From an uncultured Bacteroidales bacterium (GTDB lineage Bacteria > Bacteroidota > Bacteroidia > Bacteroidales > UBA932): DNA of 8,564 nucleotides. The DNA lies in the NCBI GenBank assembly GCA_946617545.1, contig CAMOKK010000049.1:1-8564 (forward strand), in the 5' to 3' direction. The notes under the pieces were generated by a model. The model saw only the letters and a program-made list of their open reading frames with translations. It ran no database searches and was not told where the DNA came from. The translations under genes and the position numbers were made by a program. Positions 1-5,416 of this stretch are shown here, in pieces (the first letter of the stretch is position 1; the number at the start of each line of letters is the position of its first letter).

Positions 1-453
1 GTGGCCCGCGACATTGCCCACGCCAAGCTCAAGGCCCGCCTGGATGCCGGTGAAGACATGCCCGCCTACTTCAAGGACCATCCCATCCTCTACGCCGGCC
101 CGGCCAAAACGCCCGCAGGATACCCCTGCGGCTCCATGGGCCCCACCACGGCCAACCGTATGGACCCGTATGTGGACGAGTTCCAGGACCACGGCGCCTC
201 CCTGGTCATGATTGCCAAGGGCAACCGTTCCCAGGTGGTCACGGACGCCTGCAAAAAACACGGCGGCTTCTACCTGGGCACCATCGGCGGCGTGGCTGCC
301 GTCCTGTCCCAGAGCAGCATCCGCAGCATCGAATGCGTGGAATACCCCGAGCTGGGCATGGAAGCCATCTGGAAAATCACCGTGGAAGACTTCCCCGCCT
401 TCATCCTGGTGGATGACAAGGGAAACGACTTCTTCAAAAAAATAGGCCTTTGA
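1..453 (+). CDS. Class I (iron-sulfur) fumarate hydratase, C-terminal part, 5' end outside window
   Basis: This enzyme interconverts fumarate and malate in the cytoplasm. In anaerobic Bacteroidota it serves the reductive branch from oxaloacetate to succinate. The visible 150 residues are the C-terminal (beta) domain. Seen directly: [12 protein letters not shown] at visible residues 44-55, KGNRS at 73-77, [11 protein letters not shown] at 87-97, and the strongly conserved ending [15 protein letters not shown] ... [12 protein letters not shown]. From family knowledge, Thr49, Arg53 and Lys73 fit the spacing of the substrate-binding Thr, Arg and Lys described in class I fumarases. The N-terminal domain with the three cysteine ligands of the 4Fe-4S cluster lies upstream and cannot be checked. 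The usual family length is about 540 residues, so roughly 70% is missing. The reading frame is open from base 1, so the GTG there is internal. Rubredoxin follows 12 bases after the TGA. The family is very secure; the exact paralogue (fumA/fumB) is not assigned. Confidence 0.97.
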   Translation: MARDIAHAKLKARLDAGEDMPAYFKDHPILYAGPAKTPAGYPCGSMGPTTANRMDPYVDEFQDHGASLVMIAKGNRSQVVTDACKKHGGFYLGTIGGVAAVLSQSSIRSIECVEYPELGMEAIWKITVEDFPAFILVDDKGNDFFKKIGL

Positions 454-465
454 TCCCCTAACATT

Positions 466-627
466 ATGAAAAAATACGTATGCAACATTTGCGGGTACAT
501 TTATGACCCTGCAGTGGGCGACCCCGACAGCGGCATCGCCCCCGGAACCGCTTTTGAAGACATCCCTGCCGACTGGGTATGCCCTGTCTGCGGCGTAGGG
601 AAAGACGATTTCTCCCCGGCTGCTTAG
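466..627 (+). CDS. Rubredoxin
   Basis: A 53-residue one-electron carrier that binds a single iron through four cysteines. It begins [20 protein letters not shown]. The ligands are visible as C6-N-I-C9 and C39-P-V-C42 followed by G43. The conserved GYIYD (residues 10-14), the PGTAFEDIP segment (27-34) and the DWVCPVCG knuckle (36-43) are all present, and the length is normal for the family. The ATG lies 12 bases after the fumarase stop and there is no Shine-Dalgarno sequence, as usual in Bacteroidota. The spacing implies cotranscription with the fumarase gene. Rubredoxins commonly pass electrons to rubrerythrin or other peroxide- and oxygen-scavenging proteins, which would fit an operon encoding an oxygen-labile Fe-S enzyme; that link is inference. 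The family call is nearly certain. Confidence 0.98.
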   Translation: MKKYVCNICGYIYDPAVGDPDSGIAPGTAFEDIPADWVCPVCGVGKDDFSPAA

Positions 628-662
628 CGTCCGTGAAACGGAACTCGCTATCTAACAAACAC

Positions 663-707
663 TTAAGAAAATCCTCCTCAGGAAATTTCCGAGGAGGATT
701 TTCTTAA
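663..707 (+). terminator. Strong hairpin terminator, probably bidirectional
   Basis: A perfect 17-bp inverted repeat: left arm 663-679 (TTAAGAAAATCCTCCTC), right arm 691-707. The 11-base centre is an A plus the self-complementary GGAAATTTCC, which can extend the stem. The distal half of the right arm gives a T-rich run (GGATTTTCTT) after the GC-rich part. The left arm has A-rich bases that would serve the other strand, so it could act both ways. It sits 35 bases after the rubredoxin stop and upstream of the next promoter, the expected place to end the fumarase-rubredoxin transcript. Confidence 0.85.
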
Positions 708-762
708 ACATCTTATTGTCAATCACTTCCACACCACGCGGAAAAATCTTTTTATTTTTTAC

Positions 763-781
763 TACTTTGTATTGCAAAGTA
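763..781. promoter_or_regulatory. Candidate operator dyad of the PspC-PadR operon
   Basis: Two perfect 7-base arms, TACTTTG (763-769) and CAAAGTA (775-781), are separated by TATTG. The dyad covers the -33 element (TTG at 772-774) of the promoter that drives the operon encoding the PadR-family regulator. A repressor bound here would block RNA polymerase. PadR proteins are dimers that bind short inverted repeats, often at their own promoters, so autoregulation is the simplest reading. A further single TACTTTG lies at 814-820 in the untranslated leader. The dyad is seen directly; the identity of the binding protein is inferred. Confidence 0.6.
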
Positions 782-803
782 CCAAAAATTATTTATATCT
801 TTG
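772..803 (+). promoter_or_regulatory. Bacteroidota-type promoter of the PspC-PadR-PspC operon
   Basis: The -7 element TATCTTTG at 796-803 matches the Bacteroidota consensus TAnnTTTG exactly. A TTG at 772-774 lies 21 bases upstream, in the range for the -33 element. Transcription should begin about 5-8 bases after 803, giving a leader of roughly 25 bases before the ATG at 835. The bases TATCTTTGCA (796-805) recur identically in the porin promoter at 2793-2802. Confidence 0.8.
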
Positions 804-834
804 CATCGGAAAATACTTTGAAATTCATAAAACC

Positions 835-1392
835 ATGAAAAAAGTCATCAATGTATCGCTTGGCGGACGTCCCTTCACCATGAATGAAGACGCCTACGAC
901 CGCCTCACTGTGTACCTGAGCCATTTCCGCTCCCGGCTCAGTGTGCCTGAAGGGCAGAAGACGGAAGTGATGGAAGAGATTGAAAGCCGCATAGGAGAAC
1001 TCTTCTCCCAGGAAGTGAGCGGAGAGCGGGTGGTTACGCTGGAAGTGGTGGAACGGGTGGTGGGTACCCTGGGCATGCCGGACGGATCGGCCGAAAACGG
1101 CAGCACCTACACCTCAGACAGCGGAAAGATGCCCCGCAAGCTCTATCGGGACCCGGACGGGAAACGGATTGCGGGCGTCTGCAGCGGCCTGGCCCTGTAT
1201 CTGGACGTAGATGTTACCCTGATCCGGGTATTCATGCTGGCCGCACTCATCTGCGGCAGCGCCGGATTCTGGATCTACGTCATCCTCTGGATTGCCGTGC
1301 CGGTGGCCGAAACGCCCGCCCAGAAGTGTGAACTCCGCGGCCTCCCGGCTACGGCGGAAAACATGTCCCGTTTCTCAACTTATAATAAATAG
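835..1392 (+). CDS. PspC-domain membrane protein with N-terminal helical (HAAS-like) domain
   Basis: A 185-residue inner-membrane protein. Residues 1-83 form a soluble domain: a short beta-like start (INVSLGGRPF), then amphipathic helices, including EVMEEIESRIGELF (44-57) and a segment ending VVGTLGMPD. This pattern resembles HAAS/DUF1700-type helical domains known to accompany PadR regulators; that assignment is by eye. Residues 101-158 are a PspC domain: KLYRDPDGKRIAGVCSGLA followed by two hydrophobic segments at about 130-140 and 144-156. PspC proteins act in phage-shock-type membrane-stress responses in other bacteria. The ATG at 835 is chosen because the open frame upstream runs into the promoter, and the sequence before it is A-rich without a Shine-Dalgarno. 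The PadR gene follows after 3 bases. The N-terminal domain is related to that of the second PspC protein downstream. The PspC domain is secure; its role as a stress sensor for PadR is inference. Confidence 0.92.
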   Translation: MKKVINVSLGGRPFTMNEDAYDRLTVYLSHFRSRLSVPEGQKTEVMEEIESRIGELFSQEVSGERVVTLEVVERVVGTLGMPDGSAENGSTYTSDSGKMPRKLYRDPDGKRIAGVCSGLALYLDVDVTLIRVFMLAALICGSAGFWIYVILWIAVPVAETPAQKCELRGLPATAENMSRFSTYNK

Positions 1393-1395
1393 ATT

Positions 1396-1728
1396 ATGGA
1401 TACTGCAAGTGAAAATGTCCGCTCCCAAATGCGGAAAGGCGTGCTGGAATACTGCATCCTCAGTATCCTGAGCCGCAAGGAAGCCTATGCTTCCAGCATA
1501 CTGGAAGAACTGAAAGCCGTGGGCATGCTGGTGGTGGAGGGAACCCTCTATCCCCTCCTGATCCGGCAGAAGAACCAGGGGCTCCTGAGTTACCGCTGGG
1601 AAGAGTCCACCCAGGGGCCGCCCCGCAAGTATTATGTGATTACGGAAAAAGGACGCAGCCAGCTGGAAGAAATGGATGCGGCCTGGCAGGAGATGGTCCA
1701 AAGCATTGAAACCTTAAAAAACAAATAG
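1396..1728 (+). CDS. PadR-family winged-helix transcriptional regulator
   Basis: A 110-residue DNA-binding protein, about the normal length for a short (subfamily 2) PadR regulator. Seen directly: the N-terminal helix and opening MRKGVLEYCILSILSRKEAYASSILEEL (residues 12-39), the recognition-helix region EGTLYPLLIRQKNQGLL (48-64), the wing SYRWEESTQGPPRKYYVITEKGR (65-87), and a short C-terminal dimerisation helix (88-110). These match the PadR hallmark GTLYPLL...GPPRKYY..T..G. It lies between two PspC genes, 3 bases after the first and 2 bases before the second, so all three are surely cotranscribed. The operon promoter carries a 7+7 base dyad at 763-781, the most likely target for autorepression. 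The effector is unknown; PadR proteins respond to hydrophobic ligands or partner proteins. The family is certain. Confidence 0.96.
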   Translation: MDTASENVRSQMRKGVLEYCILSILSRKEAYASSILEELKAVGMLVVEGTLYPLLIRQKNQGLLSYRWEESTQGPPRKYYVITEKGRSQLEEMDAAWQEMVQSIETLKNK

Positions 1729-1730
1729 CC

Positions 1731-2747
1731 ATGACGCAGACAGAACAATACAGCATTGGCGGATATGCCTTCACCCTGGAAAAGGAAGCGGCCGAGGTCC
1801 TGAGCCGATATATCCGGGACTTGGAAAACCACTACCTCCCCCAGGAAGGCGGCCGGGAAATCATGGACGGAATCGAAGAGCGCATCGCGGAACTTCTGGG
1901 AGAGCGCTGCCGGGGCCGCGTGGTGGCGGCCGCGGACATCCGGGGAGTTATCGAGGTGATTGGCCGGCCGGAACGCATCGAGGCCGAAGACCCCCAGGCG
2001 GAAAACGAGGCGCCCAAAGGAAAGAAAAAACTCTTCCGGGACCTGGAGAACAAGCGCCTTGGCGGTGTCTGCAGCGGCCTGGCCTCCTTCTTTGGCATGG
2101 ATGTAACCTGGCTGCGACTGGGTTTTGCCGTGCTCACCCTGATTACCTTTTTCAGCGGAGTGGAGCACGACGGGGCCTGGAGCTTGTCCATCCCCGCTTT
2201 ATACTGTATCCTTTGGGTAGCCATGCCGGCAGCCCGCACGGCCCAGGACCGCTGGGCCATGAAGGGAGACAGCGGAACGGCCGATGAAATCAGACGCAAC
2301 GTACAGGCCGGCATCCACGAGATGGGCGATGCCGCCCGGGAAGTGGCCCGCTCGGACTTTTTCAAACAGTTCGGACGCATCTTCCTGGTGGCTGTCGGAA
2401 TTATCCTCCTGATTGGCGGAACCTCCGGCCTGGCCTCCATGTCCCTGCTCACCTTCCACGGCCCGCAGTTGTTCCATATTCCCTGGAACGAGTGGCTGCA
2501 GGAACTCGCCGACGAGGCGCCCTTCATTACCGACCTGCTTTCTCAGACCTGGGGCGTGGTGCTGTTGGCCCTTGCCGTCATCCTCCCCTTCGTGGGACTG
2601 TTGTACGGAGGCATCCAGCTCATCTTTGGTTTCAAATCCCCCTCCTGGAAACCAGGCCTGGTCATCTTCGTGCTCTGGCTCATAGACCTGGTGGTGCTGG
2701 CCGTGGTACTGGCCGCCGGAGCCATCTCCACCGACATGTTTATCTAG
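1731..2747 (+). CDS. PspC-domain multi-pass membrane protein
   Basis: A 338-residue protein. Residues 1-85 are a soluble helical domain related to that of the first PspC protein: SIGGYAFTLEKEAAEVLSRY aligns with SLGGRPFTMNEDAYDRLTVY, and IMDGIEERIAELLGE aligns with VMEEIESRIGELFSQ. A charged linker follows (86-100), then a PspC domain at 99-167 with KLFRDLENKRLGGVCSGLA and hydrophobic segments near 127-143 and 153-166. A polar, amphipathic stretch (180-212) leads to three more membrane segments, about 214-238, 274-300 and 308-331. It starts 2 bases after the PadR stop with no Shine-Dalgarno, so it is translated from the same transcript. It is about twice the length of the first protein because of the extra three-helix C-terminus, whose function I do not recognise. 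No DUF2807-type adhesin-like gene follows, although such genes often accompany PspC in Bacteroidota. No clear terminator lies between this gene and the porin promoter. Confidence 0.92.
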   Translation: MTQTEQYSIGGYAFTLEKEAAEVLSRYIRDLENHYLPQEGGREIMDGIEERIAELLGERCRGRVVAAADIRGVIEVIGRPERIEAEDPQAENEAPKGKKKLFRDLENKRLGGVCSGLASFFGMDVTWLRLGFAVLTLITFFSGVEHDGAWSLSIPALYCILWVAMPAARTAQDRWAMKGDSGTADEIRRNVQAGIHEMGDAAREVARSDFFKQFGRIFLVAVGIILLIGGTSGLASMSLLTFHGPQLFHIPWNEWLQELADEAPFITDLLSQTWGVVLLALAVILPFVGLLYGGIQLIFGFKSPSWKPGLVIFVLWLIDLVVLAVVLAAGAISTDMFI

Positions 2748-2768
2748 CTTGAAGCTGATTCAGGGGGA

Positions 2769-2800
2769 TTTGGTGAGTTAAGGCTAAATTCGTATCTTTG
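2769..2800 (+). promoter_or_regulatory. Bacteroidota-type promoter of the porin-transglycosylase unit
   Basis: TTTG at 2769-2772, a 20-base spacer, then TATCTTTG at 2793-2800: a full match to the -33/-7 consensus of Bacteroidota. The expected start of transcription (about 2805-2808) falls on the first usable ATG of the porin gene at 2807. Read-through from the PspC operon, which ends at 2747 without an obvious terminator, would also transcribe the porin. Confidence 0.8.
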
Positions 2801-2806
2801 CAGGAT

Positions 2807-5416
2807 ATGGCAAAGATGTGGTCCAAAATCCTCTTTCCCGCAGCCGTCACAGGGGCGGTTCTGGCACAGACGCTGGGCATAGACATAGCCCGCAGCGAAC
2901 GTGTACGGGCCACCCTTGTGCCCTATTATCGGCCGGACACCGTCGCCATCGACACGCACGCCCGCATCCAGACGGACAGCCTCCGTGCCAAGGCCGATAC
3001 CTTGGAAGAAGAATACTTCGACCTCTTTGCCAACGAGGAGGACAGCGTTCCCGCAGTCTTCGCCCGCGACACCATGAAAGTGCCCGACAGCCTCAAATAC
3101 ACCAACCCCTTCCTCTACGAGTGGTACGTGGCCACCAAGGACAGCTACACCCACAAGCTGGTGGTGGACTCCCTCAAGGCCGAAGGAGACTCCCTGCTCT
3201 GGCCCCGGATAGACTCCCTCTTCCTGGCCGATTCCACCGCCGCCGCCAAGGCCGCCTGGGAGAAGAAATGGGCCTCCATGAGCAAGGCCGACCGCAAGCG
3301 CTGGACCTACGAAAACGTCACCTACCCGGCCATCCGCCACCGCCAGGACTCCATCATGCGCCGCAAGGACAGCCTCCAGCGCATCAAGGACAGTATTGTC
3401 CAGAATACGCCCCGCGTGCTGGAAACCGCCTTCCTGCCGGATTCCCTGCAGTACAAGCGCCTGGTCACCTGGCGGCACAACCGCCTGAACAACCAGATGG
3501 AGGTGTTCCAGTGGGACACCACCGCCAACTATCACTTCTACGACCTCCCCTTCATGCGGGAGGACGTGGGGGCCTCCTGGCTGGGCATGCCCGGCTCGGC
3601 CGCACAGCAGCTGAACTGGTTCCGCCGGAATCAGGAGAAATCGGCCTCCTTCTACCAGACGCTGGAAACCTGGAGCTATACGGCCGACAACCTTCCCTCC
3701 TTCAACACCAAAACGCCTTATACGGAGCTGGAATATTCCGGCAACCTGTTCAACAACAGCACTTTATCTACCGACAACTTCCGCGTTTTCACCACGCAGA
3801 ACATCACCCCCGCCCTCAATGTGGCGGCCGAGATGAAGCGTTACGGCGGCGCCGGCATCCTCAAGAACGAGCATACGGACAACCGCAACTACTTTGTGTC
3901 CGGCAACTACCTGGGCAAGCGCTACCTGGCCCACGGCGGCTTTATCTACAACCACGGCAACCGTACGGAGAGCGGCGGCGTGCAGAACAGCACCTGGATC
4001 CGGGACACCCTGGTGGATGTGCGGGAGATAGACGTGAACCTGGCATCGGCATCGTACCGCTACAAGAAGCTTACGGCCTACTATGACCAGAGCTTCCGGA
4101 TTCCCTTCGACTTCATCGAAAAACTCCGGCACCGGAAAGATACCGCGTGGGTGAAGGCCGACACCCTGAACACCAACATCACCACCGGCTTCATAGGCAC
4201 CTCTACGGAGTTCAGCACCTACACCCGGCGGTATGTGGACAAGACGGACGAGCGCCAAAGCCTCTTTTTCAACGACCGTTTCTACATCAATCCCACCAAG
4301 AGCTCGGACTCCCTGAGGAACATGCGCCTGGAGAACCGCATCTACGTGCGCCTGCAGCCCTGGAAGGAAGACGCCATTGTATCCAGGGTGGAAGGCGGCG
4401 TGGGCAACCGTTTCCAGACTTTCTACCTCCAGTCTCCCAACGAAGCCCTGTACAAACCTTACAGCCACAAGTGGAACAGTTTCTATGCCTATGCCGGTGC
4501 AGAGGGCCTTGTGGGCCGATATTTCCAGTGGAATGCCACCGGCCTGTTCAACTTTGCCGGTACCGAAGTGGGAGATTTCTTTGTCAAGGCCAACGCCAAG
4601 GTGAATTTCTATCCCTTCCGGCGGCAGCCGGACAGCCCCATCTCCCTGTCGGCCAAATTTGAAACCCGCCTGGAGCAGCCGGACTTTTACCAGCAGCACT
4701 TCTATACCAACCACTACAAGTGGGAGAACGATTTCTCCAAGGTGTCCACCACCCGGATTGAGGCCCAATTAGACATCCCCCGTTGGAAGCTGAGGGCCAC
4801 CGCCGGATATGCCCTCCTGTCCGGAAATGTCTATTACGACACCCTGGGCGTAGCCCGGCAGAACACCACGCCCATGAGCGTGATTTCCGCCACCCTCCGC
4901 AAGGACTTCGCCTTCGGCCCCATCCACCTGGACAACGAAGCCCTGCTGCAATTCTCCTCCCGGCCGGAGGTTCTGCCCCTGCCGCTTCTTGCCCTTAACC
5001 TGAGGTGGTATGCACAGTTCAATATCGTGAACGCCAAAACCCTCCAGCTGCAAGTGGGCCTCAATGCCCGCTTCAATACATTGTGGTATGCGCCCGCCTT
5101 CAATCCGGTGGCCGGTGTCTTCCACCTGCAGGAAGTGGAGCAGTACGGCAATACGCCGGTCTTTGACGTCTTCGTGAACATGCAATGGAAGAAGTGCTGT
5201 ATTTTCATCAAGATGGAAAATGCCGGCCGCGGCTGGCCCATGAAGAACCGGGACTACTTTACCGCCCACCATTATATCCAGCCGCCCGGCATGATTAAAG
5301 TGGGTATCAGCTGGCCCTTCTATCCCCGCCTGGGAGCAATCAGAACCCTTTCTTCCCGCGCCAGTTCCGGTTTTGGCGGCTCCGGAGAATCTACAAGACA
5401 AAGCGGACGCCGATGA
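2807..5416 (+). CDS. Putative outer-membrane porin (Porin_10-like beta-barrel)
   Basis: An 869-residue exported protein, longer than most relatives as I recall them. Residues from the ATG at 2807: a signal peptide (about 1-24; MAKMWSKILFPAAVTGAVLA), then a charged periplasmic extension (about 30-215) full of D-S-L or D-T-x triplets, then a beta-barrel. The family is recognised from segments such as DTTANYHFYDLPF (237-249), TPYTELEYSG (303-312), FTTQNITPALNVAAEMKRYG (328-347) and DNRNYFVSGNYLGKRYLAHG (358-377), followed by alternating strands to the C-terminus. The last strand is probably GMIKVGISWPFYP, ending at about base 5326; a basic, Ser/Gly-rich tail of 29 residues follows. Start: ATG 2807 is preferred; ATG 2816 also leaves a good signal peptide, and the open frame further upstream is promoter. 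The stop overlaps the transglycosylase start (ATGA, 5413-5416). Substrate is unknown. The outer-membrane barrel is secure; the exact family assignment is by eye. Confidence 0.85.
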   Translation: MAKMWSKILFPAAVTGAVLAQTLGIDIARSERVRATLVPYYRPDTVAIDTHARIQTDSLRAKADTLEEEYFDLFANEEDSVPAVFARDTMKVPDSLKYTNPFLYEWYVATKDSYTHKLVVDSLKAEGDSLLWPRIDSLFLADSTAAAKAAWEKKWASMSKADRKRWTYENVTYPAIRHRQDSIMRRKDSLQRIKDSIVQNTPRVLETAFLPDSLQYKRLVTWRHNRLNNQMEVFQWDTTANYHFYDLPFMREDVGASWLGMPGSAAQQLNWFRRNQEKSASFYQTLETWSYTADNLPSFNTKTPYTELEYSGNLFNNSTLSTDNFRVFTTQNITPALNVAAEMKRYGGAGILKNEHTDNRNYFVSGNYLGKRYLAHGGFIYNHGNRTESGGVQNSTWIRDTLVDVREIDVNLASASYRYKKLTAYYDQSFRIPFDFIEKLRHRKDTAWVKADTLNTNITTGFIGTSTEFSTYTRRYVDKTDERQSLFFNDRFYINPTKSSDSLRNMRLENRIYVRLQPWKEDAIVSRVEGGVGNRFQTFYLQSPNEALYKPYSHKWNSFYAYAGAEGLVGRYFQWNATGLFNFAGTEVGDFFVKANAKVNFYPFRRQPDSPISLSAKFETRLEQPDFYQQHFYTNHYKWENDFSKVSTTRIEAQLDIPRWKLRATAGYALLSGNVYYDTLGVARQNTTPMSVISATLRKDFAFGPIHLDNEALLQFSSRPEVLPLPLLALNLRWYAQFNIVNAKTLQLQVGLNARFNTLWYAPAFNPVAGVFHLQEVEQYGNTPVFDVFVNMQWKKCCIFIKMENAGRGWPMKNRDYFTAHHYIQPPGMIKVGISWPFYPRLGAIRTLSSRASSGFGGSGESTRQSGRR

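Noticed and set aside
630..642. Small hairpin TCCGT-GAA-ACGGA after rubredoxin
   Set aside because: Only a 5-bp stem with no T-tract; the 17-bp hairpin just downstream is a far better terminator.
772..834. Upstream TTG start extending the first PspC protein by 21 residues
   Set aside because: The extension lies in the operator dyad and promoter, upstream of the expected transcription start; ATG 835 gives the family-typical N-terminus.
2748..2768. AGCTTGAAGCT repeat after the second PspC gene as a terminator
   Set aside because: The arms are separated by a single base, so no hairpin loop can form, and no T-tract follows.
2798..2806. TTG start for the porin at 2798
   Set aside because: It lies within the -7 promoter element, so it would not be in the mRNA made from that promoter; ATG 2807 or 2816 is more likely.
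2744..3535. 263-codon open frame on the minus strand opposite the porin N-terminus
   Set aside because: Gly/Val-rich low-complexity product with no recognisable motif; the plus strand carries the signal peptide and promoter.
3764..4768. 334-codon open frame on the minus strand opposite the porin barrel
   Set aside because: Repetitive Val/Gly/His-rich product mirroring barrel codons; no start context or family match seen.
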